64,000 bases of DNA, taken from NCBI GenBank assembly GCA_934698975.1, contig CAKUVR010000002.1:124001-188000 (forward strand), written 5' to 3'. The DNA is from Cryptobacteroides sp934698975. GTDB lineage: Bacteria > Bacteroidota > Bacteroidia > Bacteroidales > UBA932. Both the position numbers and the translations under genes were made by a program. The notes under the pieces were generated by a model. That model saw nothing but the letters and a program-made list of their open reading frames with translations. It was not told the origin of the DNA and ran no database searches. Below are positions 1 through 8,972 of this stretch, piece after piece. Within the stretch, counting starts at the first letter, position 1. Each line of letters starts with the position of its first letter.

Positions 1-1
1 C

Positions 2-1183
2 GCTTCCGGAGAATTGGAATCGATGCAGATCGGAAAACGCACGATGTATTTCTCCGCCGCCGCACGCAACCTGTTCAGGATCAATCCGGAATTGGCCGCA
101 ATAAAGGCCACGGCAGACAACAAAGAGCAGGATCTGTCAAAGAGCGGAACTTCCTTGACGGGCCACGAAGCCATTGACGCTGTCACAATTCCACAGATCA
201 AAAAGCAGGTGCTGGAGAACATCGCCTCCGGAAAGGGAAACCCGTACTTCGCACTTCCGAAGAGGATGAGGGTGACATTCACCCTCTCGGTCCACGCCAA
301 CACATTGCGGCCTGGCCAGACCCTCCGTTGCTGGCTGCCGCTTCCACGTCAGGATGTTCCCCGCCAGACCGATTTCAAATTCATCGAAGCCGGAGTCGAT
401 GGCGTGGCATACCCGGTTGAGAAACTGACTTTCTCTGAGCCATGGCACCCACACAGCAGCGTCTACATGGAGGCCAAAACCGTCAAGAACAAACCTACCG
501 TCTTCCACGAGGTCTTTGAATATACCTCTAGCGGCGAGTGGCATCCTATCGATTCATCCAAAGTGTTGGCTTACAACACTTCCGACCCTGACTACAAGGA
601 ATATACAGCCGAGCGTGAACAGCACGTGATCTTCACCGACAAGGTCAAGGCCGCCACTGATTCAGTCACAGCCGGCATCGGGAATCCTTACCTTCAGGCC
701 AAGGCGATCTACACATGGATCGACAAGACATTCCCTTGGGCATCAGCCAGGGACTATTCCACGATTGAGAATATTCCTGAATATGTTCTGACGAACCGCC
801 ACGGCGACTGCGGTCAGGTGACACTGCTCTTCATCACGATGTGCCGCTACAAAGGCATCCCGGCCAGATGGCAGAGCGGCTTGATGATGCATCCGGGCTC
901 CGGCAACCTGCATGACTGGGGCGAGGTCTATTTTGAGGGCTACGGATGGGTTCCGGTCGATCAGAGCTTCGGAATAACCTCCTACGGCGGCTATTTCTTC
1001 CTCGGCGGCATCGAGCCTTACCGGATGATTGTCAACTCCGATTTCGGAGGCAATCTCGATCCGGAGAAGAAGTTCCCTCGCAGCGACACCGTCGATTTCC
1101 AACGTGGAGAGGTCGAGTGGGACAAAGGGAACCTCTATTTCACCCAATGGGACTACGATTTCAAGATCGAGTATCTGGATTAG
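2..1183 (+). CDS. Transglutaminase-like domain protein (5' truncated by the window edge)
   Basis: The reading frame is open to the first base of the window, so the true start lies upstream. Numbering from a TTG at base 14, the core shows a papain-like transglutaminase triad: Cys266 in HGDCGQ, His300 in HDWGE and Asp316 in VPVD. The region before it (roughly residues 80-190) looks like the beta-rich domain usually found ahead of such cores. Family members are proteases, amidases or cross-linking enzymes; no substrate can be inferred here. It converges on the GH31 gene with only a few bases between the stop codons. The fold call is firm, the function open. Confidence 0.8.
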   Translation, partial: ASGELESMQIGKRTMYFSAAARNLFRINPELAAIKATADNKEQDLSKSGTSLTGHEAIDAVTIPQIKKQVLENIASGKGNPYFALPKRMRVTFTLSVHANTLRPGQTLRCWLPLPRQDVPRQTDFKFIEAGVDGVAYPVEKLTFSEPWHPHSSVYMEAKTVKNKPTVFHEVFEYTSSGEWHPIDSSKVLAYNTSDPDYKEYTAEREQHVIFTDKVKAATDSVTAGIGNPYLQAKAIYTWIDKTFPWASARDYSTIENIPEYVLTNRHGDCGQVTLLFITMCRYKGIPARWQSGLMMHPGSGNLHDWGEVYFEGYGWVPVDQSFGITSYGGYFFLGGIEPYRMIVNSDFGGNLDPEKKFPRSDTVDFQRGEVEWDKGNLYFTQWDYDFKIEYLD

Positions 1184-1188
1184 CCCTG

Positions 1189-4038
1189 CTACAACTTTAC
1201 TGTGGAGGAATCCCCGTGATAGGCGACCTCCACACCTTTTGAGCCCTTAGGATAGGCGTAAGCGTTCTCCGGCGTGACAAGCACGATGTTGAAAGTACGG
1301 TCTTTCAGCATGCCGGGGAACTCACCCTTTCGGTCTCCGATGGTCAGGGTACGGGATGAGTCATCGTAGGTGAACTCTATCGTCGAATATGCTCCTTTCT
1401 CGTAGTTGTAGTTCGTGTTCTCGTCCTCGTAAAGGGTGAACGAGCCGTTCTTTCCGGCATAGACATAGAGGTCGATGACATCGGCAGGCTTTTCGTCAGC
1501 CCACTGGATCTCCGGGCCGAACGGGATGATTGAGCCTGCACGGACATACAAAGGAATATATTCATAAGGAGCTTCGACCGCGAGAGTCTGCCCTCCGGTG
1601 ATGAACTTGCCTGTGTAGAAGTCGTACCAGCCCTCGCACTGAGGGAAATAGACGCTGCGGGAGCGGGATTTATATTCAGAGACAGGGCATGGCATCAGAG
1701 CCGGACCAAGCATCCACTGGTCGCTGATGTCGGCCACTTTACGGTCGCCCGCGAAATCCATCGGAAGGCCGCGGAGCATGGTGTAGTCTTCGAAATGCAC
1801 GGCGCCCGTCAATGAATAGAGGTACGGCATCAGACGATAGCGCAACTTCATGTAATAGAGGATGCTTGAATATGTAGGAGTTCCTTCCGGAGCGATATTC
1901 CAAAGTTCCCTTCTCGGCCACTGCCCGTGGGTGCGGAACAGCGGGACAAATGTGCCGAACTGATGCCAGCGCGTCTGGAGCTCACGCCATTCATCGAGAT
2001 CCGGTGTGACCTTGCCGGAGTTGTCGAAAGAGGAAACCGCCGCCATGTACTTGTCCATCACGCTGAATCCTCCGATGTCCATTCCCCAGAACGGAACTCC
2101 GCTCATCGAGAAGTTCAGGCCCGCGGCCATCTGGGCGCGCATGTCATTCCAGCACGTACCGATGTCTCCGCTCCATGTGGCTGTCGAATATCTTTGCAGG
2201 CCAGCGAAGCCGCTTCTTGTCAGCAGGAACACCCTCTTGTCCGGATCAACACCACGCTGGCCGTTGTAAATCGCGTCTGCGTTGACAAGGGCGTAGGCGT
2301 TGAGATACTCTGTGGAAGGACCCAAAGCGGTAGGGGTTGTCAGAGCTTTCTGGTAATCCATTGGCAGACAGTCCCTAAGATTAGGTTCGCTGGCGTCCAT
2401 CCACCATGCGTCAATCTTCCGTCCGTACTTTGAGTAAAGGCTCTCGTCCATCTGTTTCCAAAACATCTTTCGGCCACCTTCAGAATAGGCGTCGTAGAAT
2501 GACTCCATGTAGCCAAGCCAGTCCTTCAGACTGTCTTTTTCCGCAAGCGGATAGACATAGCCAGCCTTTTTAAGTTCCTGATAATGATTAGTGTTGACAT
2601 AGAATTTCGGCCAGACACTGATCATGAAACGCCCGTGCATGGCATGCACGTCATCGAGCATCTTCTCCGGATCAGGGTACCGCGTCTCGTCAAACTCGTG
2701 GCTTCCCCACTGGTCATCCTTCCAGTACTGCCAGTCCTGGACGATGTTGTCCACAGGAATATTCCTGCGCCTGAGCTCGGCCAACGTGCCCACAAGATCT
2801 TCCTGGGTGCTGTAACGCTCGCGGCTCTGCCAGAACCCAAGCGCCCATTTCGGCATCACCTGAGCCTTTCCGGTGAGGGTTCTGTAGCCGGAGATCACCT
2901 CGTCCATGCTGTTTCCGGCGATATAATAATAGTCCAGTTCCGGACTCATCTCCGACCAGAACGAGAAACGGCTCTGCTCGGCCTCGGTCCTTGGCTCAGC
3001 CACTCTCAGTCCGATGTACGAGACATCCCCATCCGGCCTCCAGCTGACTTTGATCGGAGTCTTCTCGCCCTTCTTAAGGCTGACAGTGAATTTGTAGGAG
3101 TTCGGATTCCATGCCGGTCTCCAACGCTCGGACACTACCTCTTTGCCGTCTATCAAGACGCTCTGGAAGCCAGCGTAATAAAGTATGAAATGATAGTCAG
3201 CGTCCTGCGGAGCCTCGATGAAACCTTCGTAGGTCACATCCGCGCCTTTAAGAGGCATTTTCGGAAGATTCGCGATAACCCATTCATTCTCATAGTATAG
3301 GGAGTCCTCCTGCCTGACAAGAGGATCGCCAGTGGCTGGAGTATATGTCCCAGTCAACCCACCTTCACGGCCATCCTTACCGTAAAGTCTGAAGGCTTGG
3401 TTCAGCTGCATGTAAGGCTTCGGATTTCCCCAGCGGCTCAGAGAATAATTGTCCACCAGAACGCCATAGCCCCTGTTGCTGACCACAAACGGAATGGAGA
3501 CTTTGGTGTTGTACTGGAACAGTTCCTCGTTGCCGCCCTTATGGTTGAATTCCAAAGATTGGTGCTGGCCAAGGCCGTAGAACGCCTCATCCTGAGGAGA
3601 ATCAAAAGTGAAGAGCGATGAATATTCATGCCTACCCTCAACAGTGATCGGGGTGAACGACATCGTGTTGCCGCCCAAGATCGTTGAACCATTCTTGTCA
3701 GCGAAACTGACCGCACCGTCCCTTAGCCTGACAGAAGCCGTCACTGAGGAAGTGACGACAGAGACCGTGCTATCCGTGGAGGTCACGGTGAATTCCGGCT
3801 TTGATTCCGACGGGACAATGATGAGACTTTTCCTGTCTGCGAACCGAGTCTCAGGAGTCGCTGTGACTCTTACAAGATTGTCACCCTTAACCTGAAGCCG
3901 CACCAACGCAGGTCCATCGTTATTTCTGTCCGCAACTTGGACAGTAACACCATCCGGATTCTGTTCCCAATTCTGACTTCCACATCCAACAGCCACTGCG
4001 AGAGCTACCGTGATTGTAATGATTCTGACTATTTTCAT
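1189..4038 (-). CDS. GH31 family glycoside hydrolase with PA14 insert, lipoprotein
   Basis: An alpha-glucosidase/alpha-xylosidase-type enzyme of about 949 residues. The signal peptide ends in a lipobox (VAVGC), so it should be a surface or periplasmic lipoprotein. A PA14-like carbohydrate-binding insert lies around residues 230-360 (GTYTP to DVSYIGLR). The catalytic barrel carries the GH31 nucleophile Asp548 in WWMDASEP and the acid/base Asp625 in WSGDIG. I chose the ATG at 4038: a longer frame starts at 4074, but a TAAATTTG promoter box at 4076-4083 would put transcription start inside that extension. The PA14 insert suggests branched alpha-linked plant or host glycans, which is inference. 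Confidence 0.9.
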   Translation of the reverse strand: MKIVRIITITVALAVAVGCGSQNWEQNPDGVTVQVADRNNDGPALVRLQVKGDNLVRVTATPETRFADRKSLIIVPSESKPEFTVTSTDSTVSVVTSSVTASVRLRDGAVSFADKNGSTILGGNTMSFTPITVEGRHEYSSLFTFDSPQDEAFYGLGQHQSLEFNHKGGNEELFQYNTKVSIPFVVSNRGYGVLVDNYSLSRWGNPKPYMQLNQAFRLYGKDGREGGLTGTYTPATGDPLVRQEDSLYYENEWVIANLPKMPLKGADVTYEGFIEAPQDADYHFILYYAGFQSVLIDGKEVVSERWRPAWNPNSYKFTVSLKKGEKTPIKVSWRPDGDVSYIGLRVAEPRTEAEQSRFSFWSEMSPELDYYYIAGNSMDEVISGYRTLTGKAQVMPKWALGFWQSRERYSTQEDLVGTLAELRRRNIPVDNIVQDWQYWKDDQWGSHEFDETRYPDPEKMLDDVHAMHGRFMISVWPKFYVNTNHYQELKKAGYVYPLAEKDSLKDWLGYMESFYDAYSEGGRKMFWKQMDESLYSKYGRKIDAWWMDASEPNLRDCLPMDYQKALTTPTALGPSTEYLNAYALVNADAIYNGQRGVDPDKRVFLLTRSGFAGLQRYSTATWSGDIGTCWNDMRAQMAAGLNFSMSGVPFWGMDIGGFSVMDKYMAAVSSFDNSGKVTPDLDEWRELQTRWHQFGTFVPLFRTHGQWPRRELWNIAPEGTPTYSSILYYMKLRYRLMPYLYSLTGAVHFEDYTMLRGLPMDFAGDRKVADISDQWMLGPALMPCPVSEYKSRSRSVYFPQCEGWYDFYTGKFITGGQTLAVEAPYEYIPLYVRAGSIIPFGPEIQWADEKPADVIDLYVYAGKNGSFTLYEDENTNYNYEKGAYSTIEFTYDDSSRTLTIGDRKGEFPGMLKDRTFNIVLVTPENAYAYPKGSKGVEVAYHGDSSTVKL

Positions 4039-4075
4039 TATGGTTAAAATATTGATTATCAGTAAATATTTCAAA

Positions 4076-4083
4076 CAAATTTA
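4076..4083 (-). promoter_or_regulatory. -7 promoter box of the GH31 gene
   Basis: On the minus strand this reads TAAATTTG, matching the Bacteroidetes TAnnTTTG box. Its position favours the ATG at 4038 over the in-frame start at 4074. No convincing -33 box was seen. Confidence 0.45.
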
Positions 4084-4210
4084 GAAAAATAATCAAGAAT
4101 GACATAGCTCGTTCTTCAAGTCAGGTAAAAAAAGCGCATCATTTGTCAAGATAATACAGATTTCAAGACAGCGAAAGTCTCGTGACCGCAACTGAGTAAG
4201 AGCCGGATGA

Positions 4211-4250
4211 CAAAAAAATGCCGGGCACTTCGACAAGCTCAGTGTCCGGC
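4211..4250 (-). terminator. Intrinsic terminator of htpG, built on a repeat hairpin
   Basis: Read on the minus strand, a stem of ten pairs (GCCGGACACT against AGTGCCCGGC, one G-T wobble) is followed by seven T residues. It lies about 20 bases past the htpG stop. The loop and inner stem contain the dispersed motif GAGCTTGTCGAAG found elsewhere in this window. Confidence 0.8.
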
Positions 4251-4271
4251 ATATATCATATTCATCCACCA

Positions 4272-6275
4272 CTACTTGCGGCAGGTGTCAGCGATGACTT
4301 TCTCGCTGCGGGCGATGAAATCGGATAGGGCCTTGCCTTTGAGGAGTCCGTTGGAAAGGAGGGCGAGGTCGATCACCTGCTTGAGGATGTCGTTGCCGGT
4401 GGCATATTCATCAACCACGGCCTGATGGGCATCCTTGATGGCCTGACGCTCGTCGTTGATTCTCTTCTTTTCGTCCTCGGAAGCGTCCTTGCCAGGCTCG
4501 GCAGGGAGTTCCTGCATCGGGGTAATCTTGGACTTCGCCTCTGTGACGATGCCGGCCATAACAGGGTTCTCAAGGTTGACGGTGATGTTGAACGACTCCG
4601 GCATATTCCCGTAGAAGTTCATTCCTCCGCCCATGGCACTCATCTCGCGGTAACGCCTCATGAACTCGTTGCGGGTGATGATCACCGGAGCGGCGTTCTC
4701 GCCGAGGTTGTCGGCCTCCACAAAGTAGTCATTGCCCTTCGGCAGGACGGCCTTGAACATCGCGCTGAGGTCATCCTTGTCGGCCTGAGCCATTTCCGGC
4801 TTAACCTTCTCGCTCTTAGGGATAAGGTTGTCGATGGTGTCTGAGTCCACACGGGCGAACCTTGTGTCAGGGATCTTCTGCTCCAGCAGGTTGACATAGT
4901 GGGCGTCAAGCTCGCAGTCCATCAGGAGCACATCGTAGCCCTTGTTCTTGGCCGCCTCGATGAAAGCGTACTGCTCGTCGGTGTCGGTGGCGTACAGGTA
5001 AACAACCTTCTTATCCTTGTCGGTCTGGTTCTCCGCGATGGCCTTGCGGTAGTCCTCCAGAGAGAAGTACTTGCCATCCGTGTTCTTGAACAGGGCGAAC
5101 TTAAGTGCCCTCTCGCAGAACTTCTCGTCGGAGAGCATGCCATATTCAATGAACAATTTGAGGTTGTCCCACTTCTTCTCCCAGGCGTCACGCTCATTCT
5201 TGAAAATCTCCTCAAGCCTGTCGGCGACCTTCTTGGTGATGTAGGTCGAGATCTTCTTGACATTCTCATCTGCCTGCAGATAGCTTCTGGAGACGTTCAG
5301 AGGGATGTCAGGAGAATCGATGACACCGTGAAGAAGCGTCAGGAAGTCAGGAACGATGTTGTCCACATGATCCGTTACGAACATCTGATTGCAGTAGAGC
5401 TGGATGTTGTTCTTCTCAATCGCCATCCTGTCCTTGATCTTCGGGAAATAGAGGATACCGGTCAGGTTGAACGGATAGTCCACGTTCAGATGGATGTAGA
5501 ACAGAGGATCTTCCTTCATCGGGTAGAGGTCCCTGTAGAACTTCATGTAGTCCTCTTCCTTAAGCTCGGAAGGCTTGCGCGTCCACAGCGGCTCGATCTT
5601 GTTGATGACATTGTCCTTGTCGGTGTCAACATATTTTCCGTCCTTCCATTCCTGCTCCTTGCCGAAGACGACAGGAACCGGCATGAACTTGCAGTACTTG
5701 TCCAGCAGCTGCTGAATCTTGCCCTTGGTGCCATAGTCCTTGGCTGCCTCATCGTCGAGGTAAAGGGTGATGACAGTGCCTCTCTCGTTCTTGTCGCAAG
5801 GTCCCATCTCAAACTCCGGATTGCCTTCGCAGCTCCAGATCACACCTTCGGCACCGTCTTTCCATGAAAGGGACTCGATCGTCACCTTCTTGGCGACCAT
5901 GAAAGCTGAGTAGAAACCCAGTCCAAAATGGCCGATGATGTTCTGGTCCTTGTACTTCTGGAGGAACTCTCCGGCTGAGGAGAACGCGATCTGGTTGATG
6001 TACTTGTCAATCTCCTCATCGGTCATACCGATACCGTTATCAATGATTCTCAGTGTCTTGTCCTTCTCGTCAAGCTCAACACGAACCTTGAGGCCGCCCA
6101 ACTCGCCCTTGAAGTCACCGTTGGAGGCGATCGCCTTCATCTTCTGCGAAGCGTCCACCGCGTTCGCGACCAATTCCCTCAGGAATATCTCGTGATCCGA
6201 ATAGAGGAACTGCTTGATGACCGGGAATATGTTCTCGGTCGTCACTCCAATCTGTCCTTTGTTTTTTGTTGCCAT
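4272..6275 (-). CDS. htpG: Hsp90-family chaperone HtpG
   Basis: An ATP-dependent cytosolic chaperone of 667 residues. The N-terminal GHKL ATPase motifs are visible: ELVANAVDA (the catalytic Glu and Mg-binding Asn region), DNGIGM and the lid motif GHFGLGFYSAF. The middle domain has the conserved SRSYLQ segment with its arginine. The length is slightly above that of the E. coli protein and usual for Bacteroidetes. The gene is followed by a strong intrinsic terminator and seems monocistronic. Identification is secure. Confidence 0.97.
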   Translation of the reverse strand: MATKNKGQIGVTTENIFPVIKQFLYSDHEIFLRELVANAVDASQKMKAIASNGDFKGELGGLKVRVELDEKDKTLRIIDNGIGMTDEEIDKYINQIAFSSAGEFLQKYKDQNIIGHFGLGFYSAFMVAKKVTIESLSWKDGAEGVIWSCEGNPEFEMGPCDKNERGTVITLYLDDEAAKDYGTKGKIQQLLDKYCKFMPVPVVFGKEQEWKDGKYVDTDKDNVINKIEPLWTRKPSELKEEDYMKFYRDLYPMKEDPLFYIHLNVDYPFNLTGILYFPKIKDRMAIEKNNIQLYCNQMFVTDHVDNIVPDFLTLLHGVIDSPDIPLNVSRSYLQADENVKKISTYITKKVADRLEEIFKNERDAWEKKWDNLKLFIEYGMLSDEKFCERALKFALFKNTDGKYFSLEDYRKAIAENQTDKDKKVVYLYATDTDEQYAFIEAAKNKGYDVLLMDCELDAHYVNLLEQKIPDTRFARVDSDTIDNLIPKSEKVKPEMAQADKDDLSAMFKAVLPKGNDYFVEADNLGENAAPVIITRNEFMRRYREMSAMGGGMNFYGNMPESFNITVNLENPVMAGIVTEAKSKITPMQELPAEPGKDASEDEKKRINDERQAIKDAHQAVVDEYATGNDILKQVIDLALLSNGLLKGKALSDFIARSEKVIADTCRK

Positions 6276-6376
6276 AATATCTTTTCCTTTTATATTTTAC
6301 GAATATATTCATTCAGCCTCATCTTCTGATAAGGCCGGTTAACGGATAGTCAAAATATGTTCCAATGTGGGACGAC

Positions 6377-6389
6377 TGACAAATTGTCA
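6377..6389. repeat. 13-bp perfect palindrome at the recombinase stop codon
   Basis: TGACAAATTGTCA is a perfect palindrome around a central base and overlaps the stop codon of the recombinase. A crossover or binding site for the neighbouring recombinase is conceivable; it may also be chance. Confidence 0.25.
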
Positions 6390-6986
6390 TTTCACCTCCT
6401 TCAAGAACCGCCACAAGGTGTTCCTGTCCACCTTGCAAATCTTGGCGATCTTCCGTTGCGACATCCCCACCGCCATCAATTCCGCGATCAAGGCCCTTTT
6501 ACTATACAGTTTACGTTTCTCCGGAGCCGTCTTACGTCCTTTAGGGCGGCCTAGAACGATTCCTTCGGCCTTCTTCCTAGCCAACGCCTCCTTGGTTCTC
6601 TGGCTGATCAGGTTGCGCTCGATTTCCGCCGACAGTCCGAAAGCGAACGCCAACACCTTGCTCTGAATGTCCTCCCCCAGCCTGTAATTATCCTTAATCG
6701 TCCAGACTCTGCACTCCTTTGTCATGCAGATGTTGAGAATCTCCATGATCATAAACAGATTACGCCCCAGTCTGGAAAGTTCCGCGCAGATGATCAGATC
6801 ATCCTTCCGCACACGCCTAAGCAACGTCCCCAACTCCCTCTTGCTGTAGGATTTGGTTCCGCTGATAGTCTCCTCGATCCACCCATCGATGGACAGGTGT
6901 TCCCTCTGACAGAAGTTATTGATTTCAAACCTTTGATTCTCAACAGTCTGCTTGTCGCTGCTGACCCGAATGTAACCGTAATTCAT
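6387..6986 (-). CDS. Serine recombinase / DNA invertase (resolvase family)
   Basis: A 199-residue small serine recombinase. The catalytic serine sits in the opening motif YIRVSSDKQT (residues 5-14), the conserved ELSRLGRN follows near residue 70, and SAEIERNLISQRTKEAL marks the long dimerisation helix. Residues 145-195 form the helix-turn-helix DNA-binding end (MSQRKIAKICKVDRNTLWRF). The size and layout match bacterial Hin/MpiB-type invertases and resolvases. It sits alone beside direct repeats and gene fragments. I found no obvious inverted-repeat pair flanking a promoter nearby, so whether it inverts, resolves or is stranded is unknown. Confidence 0.92.
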   Translation of the reverse strand: MNYGYIRVSSDKQTVENQRFEINNFCQREHLSIDGWIEETISGTKSYSKRELGTLLRRVRKDDLIICAELSRLGRNLFMIMEILNICMTKECRVWTIKDNYRLGEDIQSKVLAFAFGLSAEIERNLISQRTKEALARKKAEGIVLGRPKGRKTAPEKRKLYSKRALIAELMAVGMSQRKIAKICKVDRNTLWRFLKEVK

Positions 6987-7160
6987 AGTTGTCTACCTCC
7001 TCTTTCCTTTCGCCTCACCCGCACCGGAATCCCACGCCCCAGGGAAAGAAAACCGAAGCCGTTCCGATGCCCGGTTTCAAAGATAGGGAATGTCCCCAAC
7101 AATTCCAAGCCTAACTATTGCCGATATGTGATGAATATGCCAAAATAGTCTCCGTTTGAT

Positions 7161-7252
7161 GCCCGATTGTGCCTCTTAACACTCTACGGCAGCATTTATG
7201 ACACTTTTTATCGCCCGATAGTGCCGATTGGCACCCTACGAAAGCATCTATG
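7161..7252. repeat. Direct repeat pair of about 40 bp upstream of the recombinase
   Basis: Copy one (7161-7200) and copy two (7213-7252) match at 31 of 40 positions with a 52-base period. Both begin GCCCGAT, and both carry CTACG followed by AGCAT. They lie roughly 170-270 bases upstream of the recombinase start, where resolvase res subsites usually sit. Their function is inferred from position only. Confidence 0.5.
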
Positions 7253-7282
7253 CCTTTAATTGATGCCGAACTAAACCAATAA

Positions 7283-7558
7283 CACAAAAGGGGTGTTTAC
7301 GTTCAGCGTCAGGGCACCGTCTGCGGATTCACCGGCCCAGATGCCTGGGTGGTCCTCAGCCCCATCGAGCAGAGCATCAAGCGAAAGATCGAAAGCGTGG
7401 GGAAACCGCTGAGGGAGTGGGACATAAATATCAACTACGGCATCAAGACCGGCTACTACGAAGCCTTCATAATCACAACCGAAAGGCGGAACGTGATCCT
7501 TTCGAACTGTAAGACCGATGAGGAACGCCAAAGAACTGAGGCGATTATAAGGCCGTAA
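7283..7558 (+). pseudogene. Remnant of a type IIG restriction-modification enzyme (TaqI-like specificity domain)
   Basis: The frame opens after a stop at 7280-7282 and encodes only an internal piece of an Eco57I/TaqI-type methylase-restriction protein. The recognisable segment is KPLREWDININYGIKTGYYE followed by AFII and EAIIRP. In the complete family this is followed by an LRGRDI-type stretch, but here a stop comes directly after EAIIRP, so both ends are missing. It lies between recombinase-linked repeats and another gene fragment, which fits an eroded accessory island. The family call rests on motif recognition by eye. Confidence 0.65.
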
Positions 7559-7564
7559 AAATTA

Positions 7565-7900
7565 GTGAAAAAGAATGAAATTCATTTGATAGAACGAACA
7601 ATTGATGCAATCACGAGAAATGAAAAAATGGTTCTTGTAAACCACATTCTTTGGCGTCTGTTTGGAATCTGCGATAATAATCCTACCTTTTTACGCGGCC
7701 AGAATATTCATTTTATGATTTACTCCTTGCGGATGAAGCGCTTGATGCTCATCTTAGGGTCTTCTCGAACGGCTGATCCACAATCTCGACCTTGTGCTTT
7801 AGGAATATACCAAAGCGGCAGAATCAAGTGTCACATGGGGATATTCATAAGAATATTTACTACTTTTGCATCACGGATTTTCATGTTGGATGTCACTTGA
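7565..7900 (+). other. Doubtful open frame in a degraded region
   Basis: A GTG-started frame of 111 codons follows the restriction-modification remnant. The first 55 residues are unremarkable. Its second half lies antisense to a recognisable acyl-CoA ligase fragment, so at least that half is probably not a real protein. I would not treat this as a gene without homologues. Confidence 0.15.
7720..7830 (-). pseudogene. 3' remnant of a long-chain acyl-CoA synthetase
   Basis: The minus strand first encodes HKVEIVDQPFEKT, then, after a one-base deletion in a run of C, PKMSIKRFIRKE and a stop. Together these look like the C-terminus of AMP-forming fatty-acyl-CoA ligases, where the two segments are continuous. 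Only about 35 codons remain. The frameshift and the missing body mark it as a dead fragment. Confidence 0.6.
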
Positions 7901-7921
7901 AGTCCTTCAAAAACTAAATGC

Positions 7922-8950
7922 ATGAATATGAGACTGCCTGCTGAATGGGAGAGACAGAGCGGGGTGATGCTCACCTGGCCTGACGAGACGACACCTTGGT
8001 ACGAACCGGAGAAGGTGCAGGAATGCTACGGACGGATCATCTCGGCGATCCAACGTTTCGAGATGGTGCTGCTTGCAACGGCCGACATCGAGGCCGCCAC
8101 GAAGAGATTGGCCGAACTCGGCGTGGACACCTCTGAGATCAGTTTCCACGAGTGTCAGATCAACGACACATGGGCGCGTGACCACGGCGGAATCGCCGTC
8201 TATGGCGACAACGGAGAGAAGTACCTCTACGACTTTGTCTTCAACGGCTGGGGTCTCAAGTTCGCATCCAACTTCGACAACGGAATCACCAAGAAAATAT
8301 TCTTCGACAGGGCTTTCGCAGACGATGTGATGTGCGTGGACATGCGTCCGTTCGTGCTTGAAGGGGGCAGCATCGACACCGATGGGAACGGAACCCTGAT
8401 GGCCACCTCGGAATGCCTTTGCAGCGACAACAGAAATGAATATCTCACACAAGAGGAGATTGAAGGTGAACTCAAGCAGGCGTTCGGCCTCAAACGGGTG
8501 CTTTGGGTGGACAGCGGCAGTCTTTCAGGTGACGACACCGACAGCCACATCGACATTCTGGCGCGCTTCTGCGACCCGGAGACCATCGCCTACCTGAAAA
8601 GCGATGACCCGGAAGACCCTGACCACGAGTCATTAATGAATATGGAAGCGCAGCTTCAGTCCTTCCGTACTCTGGATGGAAAGCCGTACAAACTCGTGCC
8701 GCTGCCTAAGCCGGAGCAGATGTTCCTGGACGATTATCCCCTCCCTGCATCCTACGCCAATTTCCTGATAATCAACGGAGCCGTACTCGTGCCGGGCACA
8801 GGTTCCAAACTCGATGAGGTTGCACGCCATAGGCTTCAGGAAGTGTTCCCGGACAGGGAGGTCATCATCATCGACTGCCGTCCGCTTCTTTCCGGCCACG
8901 GAGGCCTTCACTGCGTCACGATGCAGTTCCCGTCCGGCTGGCTGGAATAA
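7922..8950 (+). CDS. aguA: Agmatine deiminase
   Basis: A 342-residue member of the guanidino-group-modifying (PPAD) family, which hydrolyses agmatine to N-carbamoylputrescine and ammonia in polyamine synthesis. Visible family features are the N-terminal MRLPAEWERQSGVMLTWP, the WARDHGGI motif near residue 80, and the C-terminal catalytic Cys331 in GGLHCVTMQ. In many Bacteroidetes its partner N-carbamoylputrescine amidase is adjacent, but it is not here. The next gene converges on it. An alternative start two codons further on (7928) would be equally acceptable. Confidence 0.92.
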   Translation: MNMRLPAEWERQSGVMLTWPDETTPWYEPEKVQECYGRIISAIQRFEMVLLATADIEAATKRLAELGVDTSEISFHECQINDTWARDHGGIAVYGDNGEKYLYDFVFNGWGLKFASNFDNGITKKIFFDRAFADDVMCVDMRPFVLEGGSIDTDGNGTLMATSECLCSDNRNEYLTQEEIEGELKQAFGLKRVLWVDSGSLSGDDTDSHIDILARFCDPETIAYLKSDDPEDPDHESLMNMEAQLQSFRTLDGKPYKLVPLPKPEQMFLDDYPLPASYANFLIINGAVLVPGTGSKLDEVARHRLQEVFPDREVIIIDCRPLLSGHGGLHCVTMQFPSGWLE

Positions 8951-8972
8951 CGCCCGTGGTTGCCGTCAAAGG

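Noticed and set aside
2584..3300. Long plus-strand frame inside the GH31 gene
   Set aside because: It is a shadow of the strongly supported minus-strand gene and shows no domain.
4899..5867. 322-codon plus-strand frame opposite htpG
   Set aside because: Antisense reading of a conserved chaperone gene; the Leu/Val-rich content is a product of the opposite codons.
6276..7300. Invertible promoter controlled by the serine recombinase
   Set aside because: I looked for matching inverted repeats around the recombinase and found only direct repeats and a single 13-bp palindrome.
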